Shown here one piece after another: positions 11,091 to 23,499 of a DNA stretch of 64,000 nt. Source of the DNA: Nissolia schottii (lineage: Eukaryota > Streptophyta > Magnoliopsida > Fabales > Fabaceae). The position numbers and the translations under genes are program-made. Numbering within the stretch: the stretch's first letter is position 1; the number at the start of each line of letters is the position of its first letter. Below the pieces are notes generated by a model. The model saw nothing but the letters and a program-made list of their open reading frames with translations, had not been told where the DNA came from and did not search any database. The stretch covers positions 257,749 to 321,748 of the forward strand of contig QANU01102101.1 in assembly GCA_003254905.1 (NCBI GenBank). Direction: 5' to 3'.

Positions 11091-11234
11091 CCACTCTTCG
11101 CGCCTAAAACAACTGCCGTTCCCGCCGACCATCTTGCTGTCTCTTGCTGGATCCGTTACAACTGGGCCTGTAGCCCATTCCTTCCTACTACTCCTTGCAA
11201 ATACATGCCCATATGATGGGTCTCTAACACAGGT

Positions 11235-13291
11235 ACATTTTTTTTTTTTCCTAATTACTTGGATCTATTGTAGATATTTATGTTTTATCCTGTTACTTTT
11301 TTTATTTTCATTGCAATCATTTTTGTGCTCTCAATCAAGGGTATCCTGCTGTTTGGCGTAAGTGTGACATATATGTTGTTTGGTGTTTCACAGTTCGCAC
11401 CATAAATTCAACCCCAATCTTTTACTTGACACTGGATTTTCTTTTTCTTTTTTTTTTTTTCCCCCTGAAATTTCATGCGGACTAGCTTGGCCATATATCC
11501 GTTAGTTGAAAGCTGAATCGAATCAGACTGAAATCTTCACTCACTCAGCTGTACTGCTATTCTTAATTTAATGGAATCACAGTGATGAAAATGACATCTA
11601 CTTCCTCTTCGTGTAACTTTCCATATGTAACATGGCACTACAGGGGTTGAGCCAAGGGGGGGGGGGGCTCCTTTCTGTGCATGCCCTCCCTTGATTTCAA
11701 TATTTCCTCCTCTCTATATTAAATGCTTCAATATAGTTCCTACCTCCACCTCTGAACACTTGCACAGTATAATATAAATGTACTTTTTTTCCCAGTAAGA
11801 TTCCAACTTATAAACCAAATACCTCTCTCCAGTGAATAGAATTTTATATATATTGGGTTGGGTCTCTTTTAAGTAATTTGTTGTTTCTGGTAAAGACATG
11901 GTGTCAGTACATATGATCTCTGCAATCATACATGGGATTCGAAGCATGCGTCTTTTTTCTTTTGGGTGTTGGCGTGTTGCTAACGAATGGCCTATATATG
12001 ACATTGGTTAAGGAAGTATGAGGAAAATGTTTTTAAACTTTCAATTTAATCAATGTCATTGAGAACTTATGTAGCGCGTGCAATTAAGATGGCCTAGTTA
12101 CAAGAGACTTTTGTTCGCATTCCCTGATTTGTATACTCATAAAGTATATTTAATTTAATGTGCATTTTATTTTAAATTAATGGTTGGTAGTTTAAAATGT
12201 ACTCTATGAACATGCAAGTATTTTTCTCTTGAGAGAAAAGATGGCAAATAAGAAAGTGAGAAGAGATTTCAATCCATACAAAATGTCATTTTGATTAAAT
12301 TTTAGAGTAAAAAAGAGAATAGTTAGAGAAGAGAAAATCTTAATAAATGTTTTTAGGATAATAGAAAGTGATACTTTATTCAATTCACAGTTTAACGGTT
12401 TGGTGAAATTTCATCCTAATTAAAGTGTCTCAATTCAATAAAATTTACATGCAATTATTCATCTCGAATTATAGTATAGGTCGAATGTCGAAATGTGGCA
12501 TTAGAGCTAAGTGTTTAAGATTGAATGTAAAACCATTTGAGATCCCAAAAGTCTCAACTCTCCTAGCTAAGACTTTTGATACTTTGAGAACTAAGTCACT
12601 TTGTGAAAGAGAAGTTACGAATGTTGAGTAAAGTCAGAATTCAGAATCGATGTTTGGAATACTAAATAACTTACGGTTACAAGCACGCGAGGATGAATTA
12701 GGAAACTTTACTTTCAGCCATATCGAAGGTTGACAATTATCAGTAGTTGTATTCGAAAGGAAGTTATATTCACGGAGGCATGCAAATTGTTTAGAAGACA
12801 CATGAATTAGTGTAAGAACAAGGAGCGGGCGAAGCCATGCAAACAATCGCTCAGGTTCATCTATAAATAGCGCACGTGAGCTTATTTGTACGGGCAAAAC
12901 ACTAATTTTTGTTATTCCTTCATTTTTAATGTGATCAAAGTGTTGTAAAATGAATAGAATATAACTTTACTCTATTTTACTCTAAGAACATTTAGAGAAA
13001 TTCTCCTATACCCGTAAAGTAAAGTAAAAAAAAAAATTATATTCTAAATATATCATTTATCATTTAACACATTTAATGCATCTAAAAAAAATGGAAGACA
13101 ATGATAAGCTGCTAATTTGGCAAATAATAAAATGCTCCAATCTATTTATTACGTCATTACAAATCTCAGTGACTCTTACCTCCTTAATTAACAATCGATC
13201 AACTACTTTCTGATACGATAATCAATAACTAGATATGAGCATTAATAAAAATGTCTTTACTCTCGGAACAAGCACTAATTAATTTCTCAAC
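11235..13291. other. Intergenic, nothing recognised
   Basis: AT-rich sequence with homopolymer tracts (T at about 11236 and 11449, G at about 11659). No gene, RNA gene, inverted-repeat element or transposon domain could be supported. The final few hundred bases are presumably the 3' flank of the MYB gene. Confidence 0.5.
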
Positions 13292-14720
13292 TTAATAGTT
13301 TCTGGAATGGTAATCCAAGTTCAGGAATACTGAAGTGTTCCAGTCCTGAAAGTCAGACTCTGAATCGAAGTTCCGGCATCCATACTCTTCCGGCGCCATA
13401 TCGTTATTGAGGCCGTCCATGGCGCCATTAGAGATCAGTTCTGGAATATTCTCATCACGTCTTGCAGCAGCAGCAGCAGCAGCAGCAGCAGCGGCTCTAA
13501 ATGCTTCCACGGCAACCATAATGTCACCATCATCTTGCAAGCTGGAGACATCAATGCCCCCCCTTATAGTAGTAGTGTCTATATTGTTGTTACCAGCATA
13601 ATTAGGAATAAGCTTGCATTCTTGGAAGCTCAAAGTGGATACCGGTGAATGGAGGTCACGATCATCAGTGGTGGCAAGCATGATGGCATACATGTCATAC
13701 ATTGTGTTGTGTTTTGTTGATGGTGACGGTGATGATGGCTGATCTAGTGACCCTAAGCGTTGCCATGCTTTGAGGACATCTAGGCATGGTGGTGGTGAGG
13801 GTTGAGGTGGGATTTTGCTTAGCATTAGCCTAGCAGTTGGATGGGAGGACGAGGAGGAGGATGATCCAACCCTGAGGGTGGATTCTCTGGCTTCAGCTTG
13901 GAGTCGGGCACTCTCCCACTGGGCCATGTGGCCCAAATTGGCAGCAATATCGTTGGAGCAGTTGTTGTCGATAGTGCTGTTGGAGGATTTTGGCTTGTGG
14001 GTGGTGGGGTCTATGCCCATTTTGATGAGCCTTTTCTTGAGGTTGGAGTTCCAGTAATTCTTAATATCGTTGTCTGTTCTCTTGTGCAAGTGTGCTGCTA
14101 TGGCTGACCACCTGCGCGGGGCAGGCAGAACACATACACATTATAAATATACATAACGTGGCATTTTAGCCACCATATATAAATGTTGCTTAACTATTCT
14201 AAGAAAAGTAAAATATCATATTATATGTATATGCTAAAATGAGAGGGCAGTCAGTGCCTTATTTCTCTCGCAAGTAGAGAGGGGTAATTTCTTACCTCCA
14301 AAATACATCACAACAAGCAGCTAGCAATCTTACAATATATATATGTTCAAAAGCTAAAAGAAACTATACTCACTTGTTTCCCAGAAAAGCATGGAGTTGA
14401 ATAATGGTGCGGTCTTCCTCCATGCTAAAGTTTCCTCGTTTTATATCAGGTCTGAGGTAGTTAATCCACCTCAATCTGCAACTCTTCCCACATCTCTCAA
14501 GACCTGGATGGATGGATGGATAACATGAAAATGAAAATGAAAAAAAGTGTACTAGATCATTACAAGAGTTTTATTAATTACCAGCTTTGGCAGGCAATGA
14601 ACGCCAGTTTTCATGGCCATGTCGTTGAACATAAGCAATGAGCTTCTCGTCTTCTTGGGGAGTCCACGGTCCTTTCTTCAAACCTACCTTCTCACAGCTG
14701 GGCGTCCTGCCGCTTTTCAT
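13292..14720 (-). CDS. R2R3-MYB transcription factor, MIXTA/MYB16/MYB106-like
   Basis: Minus-strand exons 14582-14720, 14374-14503 and 13292-14111 (1089 bases, 362 residues). Introns are GT-AG and sit at the two usual R2R3-MYB positions. R2 carries Trp19, Trp39 and Trp59; R3 carries Phe72, Trp91 and Trp110. The linker reads [10 protein letters not shown], and [17 protein letters not shown] follows R3. The motif [16 protein letters not shown] after the DNA-binding domain marks subgroup 9 (MIXTA, MYB16, MYB106), which controls epidermal cell shape, trichomes and cuticle. Odd features: the start is [11 protein letters not shown] rather than the usual MGRxPCC, R3 has LHKRTDN where relatives have LPKRTDN, and an alanine run of about 11 lies near the C-terminus. 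The frame is intact and the gene is probably functional as a DNA-binding regulator in the nucleus. Confidence 0.92.
13464..13496 (-). repeat. GCT/GCA trinucleotide repeat encoding polyalanine in the MYB
   Basis: A nearly pure trinucleotide run in the last exon of the MYB gene encodes about 11 consecutive alanines after VEAFR. Pure codon runs such as this are prone to length change between alleles. Confidence 0.9.
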
Positions 14721-15356
14721 GCCTTCCCTGAAAAGAACCTAACCAGACCCAGTGCTAGCTGCTGGTTCATTGGAAGCAGCGGCCCCAAAGTAATATTGTT
14801 ATATAGAGAGAGATCTATGTTACTTGTTTCCCTTAATCTCTGTACGAATGTGTAAGGTGTGTCCCCTTTTTTCCTTTTTCTTTTTTAATTTTTTTTAAAT
14901 TTTGTCTCATTAGTTTTTCTTTTTCTTCGATAGATTTTAATGAAACATGTATGAGCTAAACGTTATTGAGTCTGAGTAGATGATTCTAAACTTATATTTT
15001 TTTTTTCCATTTTTAGGAGCATAATATTTTGACTCAAAACTTTCAAGAGAATAATTTTATAAGTCTTGTCATCTAATATACTTGTCATTTAGTCAATGTT
15101 TAATTAATTCGAGATTTTGCTACTCACTTAAAACATTTTCGTCAAGTGTGAGACCTAAAATTTTGTTCAATGATGTTAACAAGAGTCAAATGTTTTCTTT
15201 CTACATCATTTTTAATTCTATCATCATTCTCAGAACACGTCGTCCAACCTCCACCTTATCTAAAGGAATGGTGATTAGAATAATTTGTTCAAGAAAAAAA
15301 GATAATATTATCTTATGTAATACGACATTGTTATATAATAACATATGAAACACATT
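14721..15356. other. Upstream region of the MYB gene
   Basis: Promoter-side DNA of the minus-strand MYB. It includes an AGAGAGAGAT stretch near 14804 and T-rich tracts. No separate gene is supported. Confidence 0.5.
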
Positions 15357-15757
15357 CATTGCAAGAAATTTTGTCTCAGGTTATACTTCAATACAAAAAT
15401 TTGATCTAAGGCTACACTTTGTTATCAAATACATTTAAAAAGTGTGCCCTTAGATGTAATAGGTAATATTTTTATTGACCAAAAATCACACTTCATAATA
15501 CCTAAAGTCACCCTCGATTAGGCTATTCGTAGTCTTTGTTAAAAAGTCACACTTGTTCAAAGTGTGTGTAACATATCTTGTAGTATATTATAAAGTTAAG
15601 GTTACACTTGTTGAGGAGTTGTCTAATTGAGGGTGACTTTAGACTATGGAATATAGCCTTTGATCAATAAAAGTGTACCCATATTTATACTAAATGACAC
15701 ACTTTTAAGTGTAATTAATAAAAAAAAATGTGATCTAAGACAAAATTTCTTTTACTG
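15357..15757. mobile_element. Foldback MITE with CACTA-like ends
   Basis: The left end CATTGCAAGAAATTTTGTC and the right end, read on the other strand, CAGTAAAAGAAATTTTGTC form terminal inverted repeats. Inner sequence is also inverted: ACCTAAAGTCACCCTCGATT near 15500 pairs with the complement of AATTGAGGGTGACTTTAG near 15624. Most of the roughly 400 bases can therefore fold into one long hairpin. The ends resemble the CACTACAAGAAA ends of CACTA elements. No matching 3-base target duplication was found. No coding sequence. Confidence 0.7.
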
Positions 15758-15998
15758 AGATGATTGCATAGTATTAAAATTTTATCATGTTTTATACAAT
15801 CAGATGAAGGTCTTATCATCATATTTCAGACATGCAAATATGCTCAAAATGACAAGCAAACGTAGAATAACTAGTATTGAATTGTGCTATATTTAATTAA
15901 TTACCTAATTAATTATTTATATTTAAATTAAATTTGTTTAATTTCTTTATATAATTCTTGATCAAGATATTCTCTTAAACATTATTAGGAGAGTAAAG

Positions 15999-16290
15999 AC
16001 ATTACAAGAAATTTGGTCTAATACCACATTTTTTTTAATTACACTTTAGAAGTATGTCCTTATATTATAAAAAGGACACTTTTTACTATTGTTACTTTTG
16101 AAAGGGTATTTGACAAGTGTCCTTTTGGGTTTTAACAGCACTTTTTTCAAATGTTGCTATATTATATTGGCTAAGGGGTACACTTATTTTTGCAACACTA
16201 AGTAAACGTTGCTGTCTTTTCTTCGTAAGCTAACCCTATGAAAGTGTGACCTATATTTTTTCCCCCCATGTATAAAGTCATTTTTTAAAA
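15999..16290. mobile_element. Second CACTA-like end fragment
   Basis: CATTACAAGAAATTTGGTCTAA resembles the left end of the 15357 element. Internal AAAAGGACAC (about 16075) and GTGTCCTTTT (about 16118) are complementary. A matching right end was not found, so this is a fragment or a diverged relative. Confidence 0.45.
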
Positions 16291-16440
16291 TTTTATAAAA
16301 TCTAAAGAAAACATATTTTTCACTCTATTTTAATCACTAGATGTGTTTGGTATAGATAAAATGAGATTAAAATTTGATGGAGAAATGTAGTAAAATAAAT
16401 TAGGCTTGGTTATAGAAAAGAATTAAAAGTGATTTTTTTT

Positions 16441-17441
16441 AGAGTACTGCTATATGAATTCCTATTTTTTTGACATCAATTAGTCACCATATAATATACA
16501 ACAATCTAAAGGCAAAAAATTTTGCACACACATGCACAAACATTTTCTACACATATGCACAAACATTTTTCACATACGGAACCAAATCATATCAGATTTG
16601 ATGCGCATTAAATAGTGAAAAAGTAATTGTCGCACTCTATCTCCTGTTTCTCAATCACAATTAAGCGTGTGGACTTAGTCGCTACCATGCACAAACATTT
16701 TAAAGTATATGCACAAACTTTTGAACTGACATGCATAAACTTTTCAACAAATAGAAACAAATAAAAAAACAAAAATGAAATGAAAACAATGAATAGAAAA
16801 ATTTTGGTACTCAGGTGCACAACATTTTGAACAAGAATGTACAAACTTTTTTAGACATGTGTACAAACTTTTAAACAACCGAAAAACAAAAAATATGATC
16901 GAAACGAAAACAAACACGAAGAAAAAAAACTTTGGTGCTCAAGTGCACAAACTTTTCTATACATATGCACAAATTTTGTAAAAACCAAAAACAAATATTA
17001 TGAGGGATACGAAAATGAAAATAAAGGCAAAAAAAAGAGAAAACCTTGACGTACACATATACAAAATTTTGAACAACTATGTAAAAACTTTTTTCACATA
17101 TACACAAACTTTTGAACTATAAAAAAAATGACGAAAACGACAATGAAAACTGTGAGATCCACAATGTCTTGCGAAGAAGAAAAAATGAAGAAAAGTTTAA
17201 ATGAATAAAAAAGATCAAGAAAAATTGAAAAAATGAAAGAAAAAACTTTGTGATAAATGGAAAAAAAGAGGAAGAAAAAAAAGAGAAGGGAGGTGAGAAA
17301 AGGAAAAAAAATTGAATAGGAAGAGAAGGAGAAGAGGAGGAGTGTGTGTGTGTGAGAGGGAGAATGGGTGAGAGGAGATAGACAATGTGCATTTAATACG
17401 GTAATAGACTGGTGATAGAAAAGTGATGTACATCAAACATA
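16441..17441 (-). mobile_element. MULE-type element of the GTTTGTGCA-array family (copy A)
   Basis: About 1.0 kb, oriented on the minus strand. The terminus AGAGTACTGCTATATG matches the AGAGTTCTGCTACACG end of the 39151 element. The other end, read on minus, TATGTTTGATGTACATC, matches the start of the 58999 element. Both edges touch ATTTTTTTT (16432-16440 and 17442-17450), a possible 9-base target duplication, though low in complexity. Inside are many degenerate GCACAAACTTTT units on the plus strand (GTTTGTGC on minus), and a purine-rich block at 17160-17370. No transposase is visible. Confidence 0.6.
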
Positions 17442-17739
17442 ATTTTTTTTTTATTCATAGAAGAGTAAAGTATAGTAATAGTTAATGGTTAAGCCCACCG
17501 TCTAGTGGCCGCTCATGCACTCGGTGAAACCAAGGATCGGAGTTCAAGTCATAAGTGGGATAAAAAGTCTATCTATTATTTTAGTAAAAAAAATATAGTT
17601 TTAGCTATATTATTATACACTAATTAAAATAAATATATGAAATATGAAAAATAAAATAAATATGAAATATTGACCCAAAAAAATGCTTTAAGTGCACTTG
17701 GTAGGTTGCAGCTAACTCATTAATGTTATTAGACCCCAA

Positions 17740-18065
17740 AATAAATAGGAAATAGGGGTAATTTTTGTATTTATATATATAAACTTTTAAACAAATAAAA
17801 AAAAGAATAAAACAAAAATAAAAAAAAAACAAAATTTTGATGATTACTTACACAAACTTTTGAACAACTATAAACAAATAATAATATGGAAAAGAAAACA
17901 AAAACTCTGAGATCTATAATGTTTTAAAAAAAATGAAAACAAAACGAAAAAGACAGCAAAAATGAGAGAAAAAGAAAAAAAATAAAAAAAATACCGACAA
18001 GATGATGCTCAAGAGAAAGTGGAGAGAGAAAATAAATTTTATATGCAGATGAATATAATTTGAGT
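17740..18065 (-). mobile_element. Partial GTTTGTGCA-array element
   Basis: Degenerate ACACAAACTTTTGAACAACTAT units followed by a purine-rich stretch (17930-18025) repeat the internal layout of copy A in the same orientation. No ends were identified. It may be a truncated second copy. Confidence 0.4.
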
Positions 18066-19375
18066 TGTACACAGAATATTATTGTATATAATAAGTAAAG
18101 CTTTAATTTCTGTTTCTTTTGTGCTGTAATTTGTCGTTCTAGTTGTGATTGTGGCATTTGACTTACTGGCATAGTACTTTGTTGGATTTGACGTATTGCC
18201 TTAATTTGGGTGCATTGTGTACTTTTTTTTTTCTTTTTTGAAAAATTAAGAATTTCTTTCATTTGGCTTTTCTTAAGAAGAATTTTAATGAGATATTCCT
18301 CTGTTCTGCCGGGTTATTTTAGTTCTGGGTAGCTTGAGGTCACTGTAAAGTTGATCTAAAATCCTATTACATATACACACACCCCTTATAATTTCATATA
18401 CCGAATCAGCATTAACTCTTCAAATAATCATATTCAAATAATCATGTTTTACTGCTTTTCGGTATCTTTAAACTTCTGGGGCATATACGGATGACATGCC
18501 CCCACCCTACTGCAATTTTTGGCACAGCACATCCCATCCCTCTTAGTGTTTGACATCTTCCACATTATTTCTTTCCTTCTTTTTTGGCATTATTTTAACA
18601 TGCAAGTATCCCTCTGTCTCACAGTAAAAGAAATCAATTCAGCAATTCTAACACAAATCAAAGAGATGCAAACAAACAACCCACTACGCATAGTTTAATG
18701 CCACCAAGTCCAGCATCTTCCCCCAATCCCTGATATTTTTATGTTTGTTTTAAGTATGGATAGCAATGGATATCCTATTCTGCAGGTATTTGCAAATATA
18801 CATGCTGACGAGTGTTTGAATGTGGAGAATATTATTTTTAATTTTTCTGTGAGGATAAGAATGGAAACCAAAATCCCTATGGTGAAAAATAGGATGGAGA
18901 TGGTAACATACTACTCATGCTCAAAAGAGATTTTTATAATTTCATATATATTTATTTAATAGTAATACTATTTAAAAAATAAATAATAAAATACCTAAAA
19001 TAAAATATTTTAAGCCCAATGCAATTTTAGGCCTATTTGCTAATCATGTACCCTATCCAAAATTCAAACTCAATACTTATTGAAAATCTAAACTCTCTTA
19101 TCTCTCCTATACTGAGTCTCTGCCGCTAGTCACCCACCCACCCACCGATACCTCTTCTTCATGTTCATCTCCCTTGCTCGAGAGCATCAATTACACAGTA
19201 CCATCACGTCGCAACTACACCGCTTCAGGCCCCAAGCTCGTTTACATCGTCGAGCCGTTGCTCCACCTCTTCAAAACATGATCTTAGAGAAATGTCGATG
19301 GATTTTTGCGGTGGATATTATCTATCTATCTCAAACACCAGTAGATTTCATGTGAAGAATCTATCGAAAATCGTG
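18066..19375. other. Intergenic, nothing recognised
   Basis: AT-rich DNA without supported genes, inverted repeats or transposon protein motifs. Confidence 0.5.
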
Positions 19376-20210
19376 TTTTTATGATGTTGGTTTGAAGTAT
19401 ACCACAATTACCAACAGACTATGTATTCCCTGGAAAATTTGCTGCTATTTCGTTGCACTAACTAGTGACAATAGGTTTTCAATGGACGAGTCTGTCAGTA
19501 ACTAGTCCAATATTTTCAGCGAATTTTTTTGCCGGTAAATATTAAAAAATTATTTAGGGTTTAGGTTTAGGGCTTATACTATTGTCAATGAATATATCCA
19601 CCCCACCAATAATGATTTTTGAGAGGAAATTGTTGCATGAGTGTAAAAAAATAGCTAAGTACGATACACTAGATGCTTCCGCTCCTTTTTGAAGCAAAAG
19701 AAGTAGTTAAGATGCAACGAATGCCAGTGCCCACCTCCAAATTAATGATGGAAAAGATGAATCCCCTTGACAAATTATATTAAACCAAAGTATGAACACT
19801 AGTGGGACATAGAAGTGAATAGTATATATATGCACAGGGGATCAAGTAATTGTGACTTCCACAATTTATCGACGACCACTATTCTAGTCCCTATCATCTT
19901 TTATGATCAGTGAGAGGAGAGAATGAATGTTGAGACATCACACACAAGGATCTGAGGCAGTTGAACATATGTGAGCAAATAAATACAAGTTATTCATTTA
20001 AGATTTAGGGTTTAGGGTTATGGTTTTTGAGTATTACCAACAGATAATGTTATAGTAACAAATTAATCCAGCGATAATCAAAATTCACTAGGCTAGAGAT
20101 TTCCCGTACAAATGAAACTGTGCATTTCATTATTTCGGTTATCGGCGAATTGTAGAAAGTTACTAACAAATTTATCCGTCAGTAATTATTCACAGCATGT
20201 ATGTGCAACC
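19376..20210. mobile_element. Possible CACTA subterminal repeat region
   Basis: Short scattered motifs of the type ACCAACAGACTATG, GTCTGTCAGTAACTAG, TGCCGGTAAATATT, ATTACCAACAGATAATG and TTTATCCGTCAGTAATTATT recur in both orientations. Arrays of this kind are typical of the subterminal regions of plant CACTA transposons. No terminal CACTA sequence or transposase is visible, so the call is tentative. Confidence 0.35.
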
Positions 20211-20539
20211 TTCTTCTTCCGCATCTCCTTCCCCATTTTCTCCTCTTCCCGCACTGAGGCCACCACCACGCCCACATCCCTGCTACCTCGTCTCTGTCGC
20301 CACCACCCAAGCATCACCACTGCCACTAACACACCGCCACCACAATCAAAGAGTTGCCACCACCACCTTGCCGCTATAAGCCACCACCGAAGCACCATTA
20401 TTATCACCTCCTCATTGTAAGTCTTTTTTTTGTCTTTCTTTTATGTGATTTTGACCATGAACTGGATTTCATTGTGATCTGGGAGTCTAATTCTGTTATT
20501 GTAATTTTTTACATGTGATTTGGGGGTATGATCTTTTGA

Positions 20540-20910
20540 TTTGGGTGTAGGTTAAGGTTAGGGTTTAGAGCATAGGGGTTAGGGTTAAGGTTAACTTTAT
20601 GGTTTAGGTTAAGAAATAGAGGTTTGAGTATGGATATAAGTTAGGGTATGGAAGTTTAAGAATGAAGTTTGGGTATGGGTTAGGGTTATAATTTAGGTTA
20701 GGTTTAGGATATGGGGGTTAGAGTTAGGGTTACATTTAAGAAAGAGGTTTGACTATGGGTATGGGTTAGGGTATGGAGCTTTGCACATAGAAGTTTTGGT
20801 ATGGAGGTTTATGTATGGAAGTTTGGGTATGGGTTAGGATTGTGATATGTAGGTTTAGGTATGGAGGTGTTTAGGGTTATGGGATGGAGTTAAGATAAGG
20901 TTAAGGTTTA
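20540..20910. repeat. Degenerate telomere-like GGGTTA/GGGTTTAG repeat tract
   Basis: GGTTAGGGTTTAG, GGGGTTAGGGTTAAGG, GGGTATGGGTTAGGG and similar variants recur for about 370 bases, with GTATGGAGGTTT-type units mixed in. The plant telomere unit is TTTAGGG; here the units are irregular. Isolated TTTAGGGTTTAGG-like stretches also occur near 19560, 20005 and 21518. Confidence 0.6.
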
Positions 20911-22600
20911 ATTATTTTTTTAAAATTGTGTATTTTTATGATTTTTTTTTCTTCAAATAGGGTGAACAATATTGGGACTCCAATTCGACCTCCAATTCGA
21001 CCTCCATGTTCACCTTCACTCTTTACTTCCACCCTTACATCCACCTCCACGTTCACTTCCAAGTTTAGAGGCTCCTTTGCCTACATGGCCATTGTGGGTA
21101 GATGATCTTGAAGATTACATCACTCACCGTGAAAGGTTTCTTGGTTTGGATGCGCTGATAAAGAATCATTCACTACCAACAAATGATCAAGAATCATTAA
21201 CTTAATTTTTAGTAGTCTTTGGGTTCTACCGCATATCGATCCATTTGACATAGTGGACAATTAACCCCATTTTTAGAGATGATCAATTTTGCGCCCATCC
21301 ATTGCTAGTAGATGACCAAGTCTGTGGCAGAAGAGAATCATTGTTTGTCATAAGATGATCAAATCTGTTGTAGTAGAGAACCATCCCTTGTCAGAAGAAG
21401 ATCAAGTCCTCGACAATAGATAATCATTCGTTGTCCAGATGATCAAATTAGGTTTTATTTATTAGTTGTAGGGTAAAGAATTCATTGCCAGCAAGCATGA
21501 TCAACGTTAATTTAGGGTTTATGGTTTTTGTAATAATGAATATTGTTGAAATTTTGAATTAATAAATTATGGTTATGATTATAAAAAATAATATTTATTT
21601 TTATTTGTTTCTCAATTAATTGCTTCTTAATTATTATCCTTGTTCTAACATGGTGCACCCGCACCGCAATTTTCCTTTTTTAGACTCAAGGACTTTGTGT
21701 TGCACACCTTTGTGGAGGCTATAGTTTTTAACAACGAACAACAAAGTTTCCTTGTTTGGGAATTGTTGACCAATATACAAATGATTACTTGCTTTTGATC
21801 CTAATTCTGATCTTGATGTTGATGCTGATGTTGAACCTCCATCATCACGATGCTGAAGGTGAGGCTAAGTGGTGTAGTAACTCAAGAGATTGTGAGGTTG
21901 AGGCTAAGGCTAAGGTTGACTGATGTAGTAACTCAATATACCTCGTAAAGGTACTGGTCTCTGTTGCACCACGTCATCATCACCATTGTCGTCATCATCA
22001 CCATCATTGTAACCATGCATATCTTTTACTATTATCATTATCATTGAAATAATCATCATTACCATAGTAGTCACCACCCGACATTGGATGAACTCTTGTC
22101 GTTGAAACATCTCTGACAAGATATGCAAGGCTTGGAGATGGCGACTCATAAGCGGTTAGAGGAAGGGAGGGATTGGTGTTCAGCACAAATTACAGACCAT
22201 CTTTGGAGGCACCAAAGCTTGAGCGAACATCTTCAAGCTCAACAAGGAGCCCAATAGTGGTGAGTACGTTGATAAACTGCTTCTACATATAAAACATGCG
22301 CTTACACGGTTGCCCTTCTTAATTTCAAAAAAACTAAAACCTATAGGATTGACCAACACCAATGGGCATCCTATATGACACTTTCTTAAAGCTCTTCTTA
22401 AAGCTCCTACACTCCCCCAAACTCTTCCACTATAATGGATTGGAGTTGTGACAAAGTAACAGTTAAGTATACAGTCACCCAAGATTTATTTGACACACAA
22501 AAAGTAATTTTGTCTTGTGTATTTTTTTTCACTATTATAATACACTAAAATATCTACTAACTCTTCACTCATTTTTCTTCTAGCTCACACAAAAAACCTA
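20911..22600. other. Unresolved region with weak coding relics
   Basis: Two stretches have exon-like composition but no recognised family: about 21040-21205 on plus (PTWPLWVDDLEDYITHRERF) and about 22117-22257 on plus (EMATHKRLEEGRDWCSAQIT then DHLWRHQSLSEHLQ, ending at a stop). A CAT/TGA-rich triplet stretch lies at 21975-22065. These may be remains of a transposon gene, given the CACTA-like motifs upstream. Confidence 0.3.
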
Positions 22601-22671
22601 AACTTTTATGCACACTACAAATGAGCATGCATTTCTATTTATAGATATAGTTTTAGACACACTAGTACTAC

Positions 22672-22800
22672 GAAGAAATCAATTTAATTTGACTTCTGTA
22701 TTTGAAAAAAATAGAAGTCGATTTAAACTGACTTCTATTAAAAAAAAAGGAAATTATGGTAACATGAGAGTCAATTTAAATCGACTCCATTCATATAAAA
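22672..22800. repeat. Short alternating inverted repeats
   Basis: AGAAGTCGATTTAAACTGAC and its near-complements (GTCAATTTAAATCGACT, AATCAATTTAATTTGACTTC) alternate within about 120 bases, so the stretch can form several imperfect hairpins. It is probably a fragment of a subterminal repeat region. Confidence 0.5.
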
Positions 22801-22894
22801 AATAGTTTATTTTGGGAACAACTTTGAAAACAGTTTATGGTGGGATAGGGTATATATCTTTATTTGTTTTATTATGGGAAAAAAAATCCTACTT

Positions 22895-23385
22895 CAAATT
22901 GTTCCCTTTAGAATTTCAAGTTGGTTAAATTAGTCCATATTAAAAAAAAAAAATTGGTCAAATTGCTCCATGAAAAATTCAAAGTTAGGACACATTATTC
23001 CATCAATTAAGATGCCTAACAATTAGGAGTCATGGATCACCGTTAAACCTATCTTACTTCACCCAAAATGCATGTTTCTCTCCCTTGCCTTACACTTAAT
23101 GTTTCATCCCAAATTACTCTCCCATCACATCCAAAATTTCACATGCACCAATAGAAAGAAAAAAAAATCAAAAACCCTGATCCCAAATAGGTTTAGCAGT
23201 GCAAATGAGACATGTTTAACAGTAACACGTCACTCTGTTAATGTCACATAGGCAATTTTCATTAAGTATCTTAACTGATGGATTAACATGTCCTACTTTT
23301 AAATTTTTCATGGACCAATTTGACCAAAATATTTTTAGGCAAGACTAATTTGACTGACATAAAATTTTAGAGTGACCAATTTAAG
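22895..23385. mobile_element. Foldback element with long terminal inverted repeats
   Basis: The left arm (about 22895-23010) and right arm (about 23262-23385) are inverted copies over 100 bases or more. For example TTGGTCAAATTGCTCCATG at 22953 pairs with the complement of CATGGACCAATTTGACCAA near 23309, and AGGACACATTATTCCATCA with the complement of TGATGGATTAACATGTCCT. The centre has no coding sequence. A target duplication was not established. Confidence 0.7.
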
Positions 23386-23499
23386 GTTACTCATACATGG
23401 AGGATGAAAATACAAATACCAACCAAAGGGTGGCTCACTTAGCCATCACTTTACTTCATGATTTGTATTTAGTTATTGGATTCTATCATAATTTGAAAC

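Noticed and set aside
13407-14107. Plus-strand open frames opposite the MYB exon
   Set aside because: Antisense shadows; the minus strand carries the conserved MYB domain with correct splice sites.
17485-17575. Possible tRNA-derived SINE head
   Set aside because: GTCTAGTGGCC and GAGTTCAAGTC resemble pol III A and B boxes, but no cloverleaf, tail or target duplication could be shown.
20112-20420. His/Pro/Thr-rich open frames near 20.2 kb
   Set aside because: Composition is driven by CCACCA-type repeats and both strands are open; no domain or splice support.
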